Assembly: GCF_947499265.1 (NCBI RefSeq)
Contig: NZ_CANMNK010000001.1
Span: forward strand, 18,501-82,500
Source: an uncultured Roseobacter sp.
GTDB lineage: Bacteria; Pseudomonadota; Alphaproteobacteria; Rhodobacterales; Rhodobacteraceae
Direction: 5' to 3'
DNA length: 64,000 nucleotides
Every line of letters starts with the position of its first letter. The stretch's first letter is position 1. Shown in pieces: positions 9,015 through 19,162 of the stretch. Both the position numbers and the translations under genes were made by a program. The notes under the pieces were generated by a model, which ran no database searches, was not told the DNA's origin, and saw nothing but the letters and a program-made list of their open reading frames with translations.

Positions 9015-9761
9015 TCACTCCGCCGGGGTGTTGGCTGAAACATCAGCCTTGGCCGAAGACAACGGCACCTGACGGCGCGAGCGCACGACCTGATACCCCG
9101 GCCGCCACAGATAGCGGATCGGGGCTGAGATCATGTGTACCAACCGCGTGAACGGAAAGAGCAGCGTGATCAGAAGCCCAAGGAAGATGTGCAGTTTGTA
9201 AAGCCAGTGCACGTCCACCACCATCGCCCAGGCGTTCAGGTTCCATGTCACCACGCTTTGTGACCAGGTCATGAAACGCACCATTTCGGCCCCATCCATA
9301 TGCTGCAGCGTCTGGGTGATCGTGAGCAACCCGATCAAAAGCTGCAGCCAGATCAGGCTCAGAATACCGATATCGGCAAAGCTCGATGTGGCCCGGATGC
9401 GCGGGTCGGTGAGCCGGCGGTGCAGCAGCATCGTCGCCCCGATGAGAGCGAAAATCCCCGCCGTACCGCCCACCAGAACCGCCAGCCATTGTTTCAGCGC
9501 ATAGGGAATGCCTAGCGCATCCAGCACCCAAACTGGCGTGAACAGGCCCGCCAGGTGCCCAAAGAACACGGTCAAAATGCCGACGTGAAAGAGCACCGAC
9601 CCCATGATCAACTGTTTGCGTCGCAAGAGCTGGGAAGAGCTGGATTTCCACGTGTAGGGGTCGCGTTCATAGCGCGCGATGGTGCCGACCACCAATACGG
9701 TAAGCGCGACATAGGGCATGATGCCAAAGATGATGAAGTCGAGGCTGAAGTCCGAAAACAT
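9015..9761 (-). CDS. narI: Respiratory nitrate reductase gamma subunit (cytochrome b)
   Basis: A 248-residue membrane protein with five transmembrane helices. NarI accepts electrons from quinol through two b-type hemes and passes them to NarH on the cytoplasmic side. Candidate heme ligands are visible: His in LFHVGILTVFFGHLAGL (helix 2) and His in VHWLYKLHIFLGLLI (helix 5). The N-terminus begins in the membrane without a cleavable signal, as expected. A strong Shine-Dalgarno (AGGAGA) precedes the ATG. It sits 12 bp downstream of narJ. Confidence 0.97.
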   Translation of the reverse strand: MFSDFSLDFIIFGIMPYVALTVLVVGTIARYERDPYTWKSSSSQLLRRKQLIMGSVLFHVGILTVFFGHLAGLFTPVWVLDALGIPYALKQWLAVLVGGTAGIFALIGATMLLHRRLTDPRIRATSSFADIGILSLIWLQLLIGLLTITQTLQHMDGAEMVRFMTWSQSVVTWNLNAWAMVVDVHWLYKLHIFLGLLITLLFPFTRLVHMISAPIRYLWRPGYQVVRSRRQVPLSSAKADVSANTPAE

Positions 9762-9773
9762 GTCTCTTTCTCC

Positions 9774-10478
9774 TTATTCGGCCGCAGGATGCGGAGTTTG
9801 GGGGGTGGTGGCCTCGATGCGCGACAGCATATCGCGCACCTGCGGGCAGCCTGCGTTCGGATCGGGGCCAAAGACGACCGCGCTCTCCTCCCAGACTGCA
9901 TCCAGCGCATCCAGATCATTGGGATCGGTCTCTGGCTCTTCCAGTAACTCCGCCACGGCCTCTACGTCGGCGGTTGCACCCGAAAGCTGCGAGAGCCCGG
10001 CGAACACCGGCGCATAGAGGCTCTCACGACGCTCAAGTCGCGCGGCCAATGCCTGAAAAATATGCGCCGCATCCGCGAGCGTCTCGCGCGCCTCCCCAGC
10101 TGGACGGGTGGACAGGAATTCCAACAGCACCGGCAAGTGATCCGGCAGTTCCGAGGTTACGGGCTCAAAACCCGCCTCCCGGTAGGTTTCCATCAGGCTG
10201 ACCATCGCGCCTCCGCGGTCCCGACTTTCACCGTGCACATGCTCAAAGAGGTTAAGCGAGATCGTGCGGGAGCGGTCGAAAAGCATCACGAACCGTTCTT
10301 CCAGATCGTAGATGTCGCTTTGCGCAATCTCCTCGATCAGCGGGCGCAACGCCCGCCGCGTGGCTGCGGTCAGCCTGCTGTCGGCGGCAAGCACACCGCT
10401 GATCTCAGGCATTGCGGCCTGCAAGTCCCGCGTAGGGTAGCTCAGTATCAGGGAAAACGCTTTCAAACTGCGGTCCAT
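9774..10478 (-). CDS. narJ: Nitrate reductase molybdenum cofactor assembly chaperone
   Basis: A 234-residue soluble protein of the NarJ/TorD-like all-helical family (FSLILSYPTRDLQAAMPEI, then LNLFEHVHGESRDRGGAM, which contains the conserved E-H-x-H-G-E-S motif, and LPVLLEFLS). NarJ binds apo-NarGH and allows Mo-bisMGD insertion before membrane docking; it is not part of the final enzyme. The ATG overlaps the narH stop by one base, indicating coupled translation. The C-terminal tail is Pro/Thr-rich (TTPQTPHPAAE), which is common and probably disordered. Confidence 0.95.
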   Translation of the reverse strand: MDRSLKAFSLILSYPTRDLQAAMPEISGVLAADSRLTAATRRALRPLIEEIAQSDIYDLEERFVMLFDRSRTISLNLFEHVHGESRDRGGAMVSLMETYREAGFEPVTSELPDHLPVLLEFLSTRPAGEARETLADAAHIFQALAARLERRESLYAPVFAGLSQLSGATADVEAVAELLEEPETDPNDLDALDAVWEESAVVFGPDPNAGCPQVRDMLSRIEATTPQTPHPAAE

Positions 10479-11998
10479 TACATCGCCTCCGGCATTTTAA
10501 GGGGTTTCTTCTTGCCACCAAACAGCGAGCCTTTGCTGATACCCGGTGAGCAGCCATTGGTATCGGTGAAGCCACAGCCACCGCGCAGATCATACGCCTC
10601 TTCGACCTGTTCGCGGTGGGTTGTGGGGATCACAAACCGATCCTCGTAATCGGCAAGCGCCATGATCTTATACATGTCCTCGATCATGGCGCCGGACAGG
10701 CCGACATGTTCTGCGATGCTCTCGTCAAGCACACCCCCGACCGTTTTCGCGCGCATATAGGCGCGCATCGCCAGCATCCGCTCCAGCGCGGTGACCACCG
10801 GCGCTTCGTCCCCGGCTGTCAGCATATTGGCCAGATATTTCACCGGGATCCGCAGCGATTGCACATCCGGCATATCGCCATCGGTGCCGATTTTACCTGC
10901 CTCGGCGGCGTTCTGGATCGGCGACAGGGGTGGTATGTACCAAACCATTGGTAACGTCCGATATTCCGGATGCAGCGGGAAGGCGACCTTCCAGTCCATC
11001 GCCATTTTCCAAATCGGACTTTCCTGCGCGCCTTTGATCCAGTCTTCAGGGATACCATCGGCACGGGCCGCCCTGATCACATCCGGATCGCCTGGATCGA
11101 GGAACACGCCCAGTTGCGCATCATACAGATCGGTTGTTTCCGGTGCATTTGCCGCCGCTTCGATCTTATCCGCATCATAGAGCATCACGCCCAGATAGCG
11201 GATACGCCCCACGCAGGTTTCCGAACAGACGGTAGGGTTGCCGCTTTCAATCCGCGGATAGCACAGCGTGCATTTCTCGGATTTTCCAGACTCCCAGTTG
11301 TAATAGACCTTCTTGTAGGGGCAGCCCGACACACACATGCGCCAACCCCGGCATTTCTCCTGATCGATCAGGACAATGCCGTCTTCCTCGCGCTTGTAGA
11401 TCGCGCCCGAGGGACAGGAAGCCGCACAGGTCGGATTGAGACAATGCTCACAGAGCCGTGGCAGATACATCATGAAGGTGTTTTCGTATTCTCCGTAAAT
11501 CTCCTTCTGGATGCCTTCGAAGTTGTAATCCTCCGCGCGTTTCGAAAATTCACCGCCCAGGATTTCCTCCCAGTTCGGCCCTTTCTCGATTTTCTCGATC
11601 CGCTCGCCGGTGATTTTCGAAAATGGCCGCGCCGTTGGGAAGGCCTTCATCTCCGGCGCGGATTTCAGGTGGTCGTAGTCGAAATCAAACGGCTCATAAT
11701 AGTCGTCAATCTCGGGCAGATCGGGGTTGCCAAAGATGTTGGACAATATCCGCCATTTCGCCCCCTGCTTGGGCTCCAGCCGCCCCGCCTTTGTCCGGAT
11801 CCAGCCCCCGTTCCAACGGTCCTGATTTTCCCAATCCGTGGGGTAGCCAAGGCCCGGTTTGGTCTCGACGTTATTGAACCAGGCATATTCAACACCGTCG
11901 CGGCTGGTCCAGACGTTTTTGCAGGTCACCGAGCAGGTGTGACAGCCGATGCATTTGTCCAGGTTCAGGACCATGCCGATTTGTGCGCGAACTCTCAT
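10478..11998 (-). CDS. narH: Respiratory nitrate reductase beta subunit (Fe-S)
   Basis: A 506-residue iron-sulfur electron-transfer subunit on the cytoplasmic face. Four Cys groups are visible in order: CIGCHTCSVTC (residues about 16-26), CEHCLNPTCAASCP, CRGWRMCVSGCP and CTLCYPRIESGNPTVCSETC. The Trp in CRGW replaces a Cys ligand and is the hallmark of the [3Fe-4S] cluster FS4 in NarH, leaving three [4Fe-4S] clusters. Length is normal for the family. The start overlaps the narG stop (ATGA). Confidence 0.98.
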   Translation of the reverse strand: MRVRAQIGMVLNLDKCIGCHTCSVTCKNVWTSRDGVEYAWFNNVETKPGLGYPTDWENQDRWNGGWIRTKAGRLEPKQGAKWRILSNIFGNPDLPEIDDYYEPFDFDYDHLKSAPEMKAFPTARPFSKITGERIEKIEKGPNWEEILGGEFSKRAEDYNFEGIQKEIYGEYENTFMMYLPRLCEHCLNPTCAASCPSGAIYKREEDGIVLIDQEKCRGWRMCVSGCPYKKVYYNWESGKSEKCTLCYPRIESGNPTVCSETCVGRIRYLGVMLYDADKIEAAANAPETTDLYDAQLGVFLDPGDPDVIRAARADGIPEDWIKGAQESPIWKMAMDWKVAFPLHPEYRTLPMVWYIPPLSPIQNAAEAGKIGTDGDMPDVQSLRIPVKYLANMLTAGDEAPVVTALERMLAMRAYMRAKTVGGVLDESIAEHVGLSGAMIEDMYKIMALADYEDRFVIPTTHREQVEEAYDLRGGCGFTDTNGCSPGISKGSLFGGKKKPLKMPEAM

Positions 11999-14900
11999 TC
12001 TGCTGCCTCCATTTTGGCGGGCGTGTCGAGCCAGTCGACCTTCCGCATTTTTCTGACAATCACGAATTCATCCCGGTTCGACCCGACGGTGCCGTAGTAG
12101 TTGAAGCCATAGGATTGCTGCGCATAGGCACCGATCATATGGGTTGGTTTCAACGTGGTCCGGGTGACCGAATTGTGGATACCGCCCCGGTTACCGGTCT
12201 TTTCCGACCCCGGCGTATTCACGATCTTTTCCTGCGCGTGATACATGAAGATTGTGCCGTCTTTCATGCGTTGTGACACCACCGCCCGGGCCGTCAACGC
12301 CCCGTTGGCATTATAGGCTTCCACCCAGTCGTTATCGGCGATCCCGGCGCTTTTGGCGTCATTCTCGCTGATCCAGACCACAGGGCCACCCCGGTTCAGC
12401 GTCAGCATCAACAGGTTGTCAGAATAGGTGGAGTGGATGCCCCATTTCTGGTGCGGCGTGATGAAGTTCAGCACCAGATGCGGCTCGCCTTTGTCGGTGT
12501 GCACGTCATCGGTGATGGTCTTCAGATCGACAGGCGGACGGTACGACATCAGCCCCTCGCCAAAAGCCAGCATCCACAGGTGATCCTGATAGAGCTGCTG
12601 ACGACCGGTCAGCGTGCGCCAGGGGATCAGCTCATGCACGTTGGTATAGCCTGCGTTATAGCAGACCTTTTCCGACTCCAGCCCGGACCAGGTGGGCGAA
12701 GAGATGATCTTGCGCGGTTGTGCGGCGATATCGCGGAAGCGGATTTTCTCGTCTTCCTTGGGCATTGCCAGATGGGCGTGGGGACGACCCGTCGCCTGGC
12801 CCAGCGCTTCCCAGGCTTTCACCGCCACTTCGCCATTGGTCTCCGGTGCCAGCATCAGCACAACCTCGCTGGCATCAATGTCGGTGACGATCTTCGGGCA
12901 TCCTTTTGCGGGGCCGTCCGGCCATTCACCGTTCAACTCCCGCAGGTGCTGAACCTCGGTCTCGGTGTTCCAGGTGATGCCTTTGCCGCCGTTGCCGATC
13001 TTGTCCATCAGCGGACCAAGGGCGACAAACCGATCATAAAGCGCGGGGTAATCCCGCTCGACGGGCACATAGTTCGGTGCCGTCTTGCCGGGGATCAGGT
13101 CACACTCGCCTTTCTTCCAGTCCTTCACCTGATCCTGGGCAATTTCACCGGGTGTGTCGTGCAGGATCGGCAGCGCAACGATATCGGTTTCCTTGCCCAA
13201 TATCTCTGGCGCAACATCCTGGAATTTCTTGGCAATCGCCTTGAAAATCTCCCAATCCGACTTGCTTTCATAGGCCGGGTCGACTGCGGCCTGCAGCGGA
13301 TGGATGAACGGGTGCATGTCAGAGGTGTTGAGGTCGTTCTTCTCGTACCAGCTGGCGGTGGGCAACACGACATCGGAATAGACCGCGGTGGTGCTCATCC
13401 GAAAATCGATGGTCACCAGCAGATCGAGTTTGCCGCGGGGCGCCTCCGCATGCCACTTAGCCTCCTTGGGCAGTTGCCCGCCTTCTTCCCCCAGATCTTT
13501 GCCCAGAACGCCATGGTCGGTGCCCAGCAGGTGCTTGAGGAAATACTCATGCCCCTTGCCCGACGATCCCAGCAGGTTCGAGCGCCAGACAAAGAGGTTG
13601 CGAGGCCAGTTTTCCGGGGCATCCGGGTCCTCGCAGGACATTTCCAAATCCCCCGATGTCAACTGTTCCGCTACATAGGCCGGGATCTCCTGGCCCGCCG
13701 CCTTTGCCGCTTTCGCAACCTCCAGGGGGTTGGTTTTCAACTGTGGCGCCGACGGCAGCCAGCCCATCCGCTCGGCGCGGATGTTGTAGTCGATCATCGT
13801 CGCGTCCCAGTCGCCTTCCGGCGCCGTGGGCGAAATGATCTCCTCCGATGTCAACTGCTCATAGCGCCACTGATCGGTATGCGCGTACCAGGCCGAGGTG
13901 GAATTCATATGCCGCGGCGGACGCCCCCAATCGAGCGCGAAGGCCAACGGCAGCCAACCGGTTTGCGGGCGCAGCTTCTCCTGCCCCACGTAATGGGCCC
14001 AGCCGCCGCCCGATTGCCCGACGCAGCCACACATCACCAGCATGTTGATGACGCCGCGGTAGTTCATGTCCATATGATACCAGTGGTTCATCGCGGCCCC
14101 GATGATGATCATCGATTTGCCCTTGGTTTTTTCCGCGTTCTGCGCAAATTCACGCGCGACGTGGATGATCTTGTCAGCGGACACGCCGGTGATCTTCTCC
14201 GCCCAGGCCGGGGTGCCCGGAACCTCATCGGCATAGTCAGCGGCCACCCAATCGCCGCCCAGCCCCCGATCCAGACCGTAGTTGGCGCAGAAGAGATCAA
14301 AGACTGTGGCGACAATGATCTCCCCGTCGCCGGTGTCGATCTTGCGCACCGGAACCTGACGGGTCAGGATGTTCGGATGATCTGCATCGGTGGCGAATTC
14401 CGCCGTGGCGTCACCGCCGAAATAGGGGAAATCAACGCCGCGCACATCGTCGTGGTCCTCCTCCAGGATCAGCGACATTTTCAGCTCGGTCTCGGCCAAT
14501 CCAGCGCGCTCTTCTAGGTTCCATTCGCCGTCTTCGCCCCAGCGGTAGCCAATGGAGCCGTTGGGGGCGACATAGCTGCCGGATTTGCCGTCCAGCGCGA
14601 CCGTTTTCCATTCCGGGTTGTTTTCCTCGCCCAGCTTGCCATCCAGGTCATCAGCCCGCAGAAAGCGGCCCGGGATCAGACGATCATCTTTCTCCTCCAG
14701 CCTTACCAGCATGGGGAAGTCGCTGTATTTGCAGGTGTATTCCTCGAAATACGCAGTCTGACGGTCCAGGTGGAACTCCCGCAGGATCACGTGGCCAAAG
14801 GCCATCGCCAAGGCCGCATCGGTGCCCTGTTTCACATTCAGCCAGACATCGCCAAATTTCGCAGCCTCGGAATAATCCGGGCAGATCACGGCGGATTTGG

Positions 14901-15726
14901 TGCCGCGGTAGCGCGCTTCGGTGTAGAAATGTGCGTCCGGCGTGCGGGTCTGCGGCACGTTCGAGCCCCAGACGAGCAGGTAGCCCGCATTATACCAATC
15001 CGCACTTTCCGGCACATCGGTTTGCTCACCCCAGGTCATCGGCGAGGCGGGCGGCAGGTCGCAATACCAATCGTAAAAGCTCATGCAGACGCCACCCAGC
15101 AGCGACAGGTACCGTGAGCCCGCAGCATAAGAGATCATCGACATCGCCGGGATCGGCGAGAAGCCAAACACCCGGTCGGGACCGTGGGTTTTCACCGTAT
15201 AGGCATTCGCGGCAGCAGTGATCTCGGTCGCTTCATCCCAGCTAGCACGCACGAAACCGCCCTTGCCGCGGGTCTCGACATAAGACGACCGCAGGATCGG
15301 ATCGTTCTGCAGTTTGGTCCAGGCCTCGATCGGGCTCATGGTTTCCCGCATCTTGCGCCAGACCTTCATCAGCCGCCCGCGCACCAGCGGATTTTTCACC
15401 CGGTTCGCGGAGTAGAGATACCAGCTGTAGCTGGCCCCCCGCGCACAGCCGCGCGGCTCGTGATTAGGCAGGCCGGGCCGTGTGCGCGGGTAGTCAGTTT
15501 GCTGGGTTTCCCAGGTCACGATCCCGGATTTCACGTAGATCTTCCACGAACAGGATCCGGTGCAGTTCACCCCATGGGTGGAGCGGACAACTTTGTCATG
15601 TCGCCAGCGGTTGCGATAGGTGTCCTCCCAATCGCGGTTTTCGCGGGTAACCTGGCCGTGGCCATCGGAGAACTGTTCCAGTTCTTTTGACTGGAGAAAG
15701 TTCAGTCTGTCGAGCAGGTGGCTCAT
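11995..15726 (-). CDS. narG: Respiratory nitrate reductase alpha subunit (catalytic)
   Basis: A 1243-residue molybdoenzyme, nearly the length of Escherichia coli NarG. It reduces nitrate to nitrite at a Mo-bisMGD centre. The N-terminal THGVNCTGSCSWKIYVKSG supplies the His/Cys ligands of the FS0 [4Fe-4S] cluster. Further along, YNAGYLLVWGSNVPQTRTPDAH and GTDAALAMAFGHVI are typical cofactor-binding segments. The N-terminus lacks a strong Tat signal, consistent with a cytoplasm-facing NarGHI enzyme. It lies second to the transporters in a usp-narK-narK-narGHJI order. Confidence 0.98.
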   Translation of the reverse strand: MSHLLDRLNFLQSKELEQFSDGHGQVTRENRDWEDTYRNRWRHDKVVRSTHGVNCTGSCSWKIYVKSGIVTWETQQTDYPRTRPGLPNHEPRGCARGASYSWYLYSANRVKNPLVRGRLMKVWRKMRETMSPIEAWTKLQNDPILRSSYVETRGKGGFVRASWDEATEITAAANAYTVKTHGPDRVFGFSPIPAMSMISYAAGSRYLSLLGGVCMSFYDWYCDLPPASPMTWGEQTDVPESADWYNAGYLLVWGSNVPQTRTPDAHFYTEARYRGTKSAVICPDYSEAAKFGDVWLNVKQGTDAALAMAFGHVILREFHLDRQTAYFEEYTCKYSDFPMLVRLEEKDDRLIPGRFLRADDLDGKLGEENNPEWKTVALDGKSGSYVAPNGSIGYRWGEDGEWNLEERAGLAETELKMSLILEEDHDDVRGVDFPYFGGDATAEFATDADHPNILTRQVPVRKIDTGDGEIIVATVFDLFCANYGLDRGLGGDWVAADYADEVPGTPAWAEKITGVSADKIIHVAREFAQNAEKTKGKSMIIIGAAMNHWYHMDMNYRGVINMLVMCGCVGQSGGGWAHYVGQEKLRPQTGWLPLAFALDWGRPPRHMNSTSAWYAHTDQWRYEQLTSEEIISPTAPEGDWDATMIDYNIRAERMGWLPSAPQLKTNPLEVAKAAKAAGQEIPAYVAEQLTSGDLEMSCEDPDAPENWPRNLFVWRSNLLGSSGKGHEYFLKHLLGTDHGVLGKDLGEEGGQLPKEAKWHAEAPRGKLDLLVTIDFRMSTTAVYSDVVLPTASWYEKNDLNTSDMHPFIHPLQAAVDPAYESKSDWEIFKAIAKKFQDVAPEILGKETDIVALPILHDTPGEIAQDQVKDWKKGECDLIPGKTAPNYVPVERDYPALYDRFVALGPLMDKIGNGGKGITWNTETEVQHLRELNGEWPDGPAKGCPKIVTDIDASEVVLMLAPETNGEVAVKAWEALGQATGRPHAHLAMPKEDEKIRFRDIAAQPRKIISSPTWSGLESEKVCYNAGYTNVHELIPWRTLTGRQQLYQDHLWMLAFGEGLMSYRPPVDLKTITDDVHTDKGEPHLVLNFITPHQKWGIHSTYSDNLLMLTLNRGGPVVWISENDAKSAGIADNDWVEAYNANGALTARAVVSQRMKDGTIFMYHAQEKIVNTPGSEKTGNRGGIHNSVTRTTLKPTHMIGAYAQQSYGFNYYGTVGSNRDEFVIVRKMRKVDWLDTPAKMEAAE

Positions 15727-15795
15727 GTCTTTAGCTCCCTAGAGTGTGAGGTGGCGCCTGCGCGGAGGGGATCTCCGCACAGGTGGAGATCGGGT

Positions 15796-17403
15796 TCAGG
15801 GGTTCTTGATGTAGGCGCCGGGGCGCAGGTAGAACCACCAGTTGATGACGATGCAGAGCACGTAAAAGGCGGCAAATCCGTAGAGCGCATATTCCGGGGA
15901 TCCCGCCCGCATCTGCTCACCGAAGATCTGCGGAATGAGGAAGGCGCCGTAAGCCGCTACCGCACTTGTCCATCCCAGAACGGGCCCGGCCTGTTCCTTG
16001 TTGAAGGCCACGGCAATGGTGCGGAAGGTCGAGCCGTTGCCGATGCCTGTCGCCGCGAAAAGCAGCAGGAAGATCAGCAGGAAGGGCAGGAAGTAAGTCT
16101 CTGGCGTGGCCGAGGCATAGGCCTGTTGCAGGATGTAGGCGAGCGCCAACGCACAGGCGACCATCACGATGGAGATGATCTGGGTCACTTTTGCGCCCCC
16201 GGCACGGTCCGCCCAGACGCCACCCAGCGGACGGATTAGTGCGCCAATAAACGGCCCCATCCAGGCAAACATCAAGGCAGATGGCCCGTTCGGGTTGGCC
16301 ACATCATGGGTCATGACACCGTCAACCACGATGTGCTGGAAGCCAAAAACCACCTTGATGGTCAGACCCATCGCCGCCGAATAGCCGATGAAAGAGCCAA
16401 ACGTCATCACGTAGATGATGGTCATCGCCCAGGTGTGTTTGTTGCCAAAGATCTTGTACTGGCGCGACAGGTTCTGACCGACCTGACCGGGGATCATCCG
16501 CAGCGCTGCGACGGTCAGCACGATGACGATGGGCAAAACGACCCATTTGGAGAGGCCAAAGCCCGAGCCCCCCACCGCGGCGGGCAGCATCAGCCAGAGG
16601 CCGAAGCCCGCGCAGGCCAGCCCGATGCCATACATAAACCCGATGATGCCAAAGGAACCGACGGGACCGGGGATGTTCGGGCTGACATGTTCATCGCGGA
16701 TGTTGTTCATGCCGAACCAGCCAAGGAACGCCAGTGGCACCAGTGCCAGCAGCCAGACAAAGCCCGCGTTCTGGATAAAGGTTTCGGTGCCTGCCGGGAT
16801 CTTGCCGATCAGGGTGCCGGAAGTATTCACAAGTTCCCGACCCTCGCCGCCAAAGAGACCAAAGGTCATGACCAGCGGGATCAGGATCTGCATGGTGGTC
16901 ACGCCAAAGTTGCCGAGACCCGCGTTCATGCCCAGCGAGTAACCCTGCACCTTCTTGGGAAAGAAGAAGGAGATGTTGGACATGGAGGCGGCGAAGTTCC
17001 CGCCCCCGATCCCCGACAGCAGCGCCAGGATCTGATACTGCCAGAGGGGTGTATCCGGGTTCTGCAGCGCGATGCCGGTTCCCAATGCGGGGATCATCAG
17101 AAGCGCCGTGGTGAAGAAGATTGTATTACGCCCACCCGCGATGCGGATGAAGAAGGTCGCTGGGATGCGCAGGGTGGCCCCCGACAGGCCCGCAATGGCA
17201 GTCAGCGTGAAAAGCTGCGAGGTTTCAAAGGGGTAGCCCAGATTGATCATCTGAACGGTGATGATCCCCCAATAGAGCCAAACCGCAAAACCGCAGAGCA
17301 GCGATGGAATGGAAATCCAGAGGTTGCGGTTGGCAATCCCCTTGCCGGTGGCGGCCCAGAAGGCCTCGTCATCCGGTGTGTAGTTTCTGAGATCTTGTCC
17401 CAC
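15796..17403 (-). CDS. narK: NarK-type nitrate/nitrite transporter (second)
   Basis: A 535-residue MFS protein with about 12 or more transmembrane helices. It carries NNP-family signature loops: FFFPKKVQGYSLGMNAGLGN and later GWTSAVAAYGAFLIPQ. This branch resembles NarK2, a nitrate/nitrite antiporter that imports nitrate for NarG and exports nitrite. It lies just upstream of narG, separated by about 70 bp, and downstream of another NarK. In Paracoccus the two modules are fused; here they are separate genes. Transport mode is inferred from family, not shown by the sequence. Confidence 0.93.
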   Translation of the reverse strand: MGQDLRNYTPDDEAFWAATGKGIANRNLWISIPSLLCGFAVWLYWGIITVQMINLGYPFETSQLFTLTAIAGLSGATLRIPATFFIRIAGGRNTIFFTTALLMIPALGTGIALQNPDTPLWQYQILALLSGIGGGNFAASMSNISFFFPKKVQGYSLGMNAGLGNFGVTTMQILIPLVMTFGLFGGEGRELVNTSGTLIGKIPAGTETFIQNAGFVWLLALVPLAFLGWFGMNNIRDEHVSPNIPGPVGSFGIIGFMYGIGLACAGFGLWLMLPAAVGGSGFGLSKWVVLPIVIVLTVAALRMIPGQVGQNLSRQYKIFGNKHTWAMTIIYVMTFGSFIGYSAAMGLTIKVVFGFQHIVVDGVMTHDVANPNGPSALMFAWMGPFIGALIRPLGGVWADRAGGAKVTQIISIVMVACALALAYILQQAYASATPETYFLPFLLIFLLLFAATGIGNGSTFRTIAVAFNKEQAGPVLGWTSAVAAYGAFLIPQIFGEQMRAGSPEYALYGFAAFYVLCIVINWWFYLRPGAYIKNP

Positions 17404-17433
17404 GGTAGTCTCCTTGGAGTGATGTGTCGGTGT

Positions 17434-17460
17434 GGGGTCCCAGGCGTGGCCCGGGCCCCC
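17434..17460 (-). terminator. Imperfect GC-rich hairpin between the two narK genes
   Basis: The 66-bp gap between the narK genes holds arms GGGGTCCCAGGC (17434-17445) and GCCCGGGCCCCC (17449-17460), which can pair with two mismatches. There is no T-run, so it is more likely an mRNA-processing or attenuation structure than a full terminator. Confidence 0.3.
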
Positions 17461-17469
17461 GACTTTTGA

Positions 17470-19119
17470 TTATTCGGCTGGCGTGCGGCCTTTGGGCGGG
17501 CTGAGACGGTCCAGGGTGCTGCGCAGATCGTCTATGTCCTTGAACCTCGCGGTTACGGTCAGGCCCGCCCCGCGATCGGCAAGCCCCACCCGCTCGCTGC
17601 CCACAAAGAGGGTGGCCAGATCGGCTTCGGTTTCCTTGCGGATGCGGGCCTCGTTGGCGATGGCCTCGTCCACGGAGGAGATCACGTATTCGTCGCCAAA
17701 TCCGCCTTCGGGCTCTTTCAGCAGGAAGTAGCAGACCACCCAGCTGATGAAGGCACCGGTCGCGATGATGAAGAAGAACTGCGACGGTGTGACATACATG
17801 AAGATGAAGAGGTAAAAGACGGCCCCAACGTTGCCGTAGGCCCCGGCCATGCCAGCGATCTGACCGGTCACCCGGCGTTTGATCGATGGGATGATCCCGA
17901 AGGTCGCGCCCTCTGCACCCTGCACGAAGAACGAGCAGCCGATGGTGATGGCAATGGCAACGATCAGCGGCCAGCTGCTGTCGAGCAGACCCATGAGCGC
18001 AAAGCCGAGGGCGATCCCGATCATATAGGACAGCATCACAAAGCGGCGGTTGCCCATCCGATCGGAGACAAGCCCGCCCATGGGTCGGGCGAACAGATTC
18101 ACGAAGGCGAAGGACGACGCGATGATCCCCGCGGTGACCGGTGTCAGCCCCCAGGTTTCCTGAAAGAACAGGGGCAGCATCGACACCACGGCCAGTTCCG
18201 CCCCGAAGTTGGCGAAATAGGTGGTGTTGAGGGCCGCGACTGAACTGAAGGGATAGCGGTCATCCTCCGGCACGCCTTTGCGCAGGATCGGCAGGTTGAC
18301 CCGCAGCACCTGCCAGACCTGATAGACCACCACCACAGCGATCGCGGCATAGCAGAAGGTTGCGGTCATGGTATCGATGTAGCCAGTGTTCCGCACGCGC
18401 CAGACGAGGATCGACAGGATCCCGATCAGCGGCAGGGTAAAGGCGATCAGCAGCCCGAGGTCGCGGTAGGTAGAAACCTCCAGCGCGGCAGCTTTGCGAG
18501 GTTTTTTATGGGTGTCGCGGGTCGGGCCATCGGTGATGGCGAACCAGTAAAACACGCCATAGGCCGCCATGATGACGCCCGATGTGGCAATGGCATAACG
18601 CCAGCCATCGTCGCCGCCATAGACCGACAGGGCGACGGTGGGGATGGTCAGGGCCGCTGCTGCGGAGCCAAAGTTACCCCAGCCCGCATAGAACCCTTCG
18701 GCAAAACCGATGTCGCGCGGTCTGAACCAAAGCGCGGTCATGTGAATGCCTACCACGAAGGACGCCCCCACCGAGGACATGATCAACCGCGCGAAAAACA
18801 GCTGCTCACGCGTGTCACCCAGCGCAAACGCGAGGGTCGGCACAGCCATGGAGACCATCAGCACCGAAAACACCCGGCGCGGCCCCCATTTGTCCAACGC
18901 CATGCCGACCACAATGCGCGCCGGGATCGTCAGCGCGACGTTGGCGATGGCAAAGAGCCGCAGATCGTCTTTGGTCAGCCAGTCTGCGGATTTGAGGATG
19001 GACGACGCCAGCGGCGCCATGTTGAACCATACGTAAAAGGTGATGAAAAAGGCGATCCAGGTGAGATGGAGCGCGCGGATTTCTCGGTTTTTGAACCGGA
19101 ATACGTCTGAAACTTGCAT
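17470..19119 (-). CDS. narK: NarK-type nitrate transporter (first)
   Basis: A 549-residue MFS transporter of the NNP family. Motifs visible include GFYAGWGNFGSAAAALTIP (about residue 140) and the second signature IAGMAGAYGNVGAVFYLF, plus the MFS loop ALDKWGPRRVF. It resembles the NarK1 module, usually regarded as a proton-coupled nitrate importer. About 85 residues at the C-terminus extend beyond the last helix (EPEGGFGDEYVISSVDEAIAN onward) and are charged and cytoplasmic. It follows usp by about 43 bp and precedes the second narK. Confidence 0.93.
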   Translation of the reverse strand: MQVSDVFRFKNREIRALHLTWIAFFITFYVWFNMAPLASSILKSADWLTKDDLRLFAIANVALTIPARIVVGMALDKWGPRRVFSVLMVSMAVPTLAFALGDTREQLFFARLIMSSVGASFVVGIHMTALWFRPRDIGFAEGFYAGWGNFGSAAAALTIPTVALSVYGGDDGWRYAIATSGVIMAAYGVFYWFAITDGPTRDTHKKPRKAAALEVSTYRDLGLLIAFTLPLIGILSILVWRVRNTGYIDTMTATFCYAAIAVVVVYQVWQVLRVNLPILRKGVPEDDRYPFSSVAALNTTYFANFGAELAVVSMLPLFFQETWGLTPVTAGIIASSFAFVNLFARPMGGLVSDRMGNRRFVMLSYMIGIALGFALMGLLDSSWPLIVAIAITIGCSFFVQGAEGATFGIIPSIKRRVTGQIAGMAGAYGNVGAVFYLFIFMYVTPSQFFFIIATGAFISWVVCYFLLKEPEGGFGDEYVISSVDEAIANEARIRKETEADLATLFVGSERVGLADRGAGLTVTARFKDIDDLRSTLDRLSPPKGRTPAE

Positions 19120-19162
19120 ATCGAACCTCGGTCAGGCTTGAAAACGGCAGGGCAGTGAGTGG

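Noticed and set aside
12433-14517. A 694-codon plus-strand open frame opposite narG
   Set aside because: It is antisense to well-conserved narG sequence and has a composition typical of shadow frames in GC-rich genes, with no recognisable domain.
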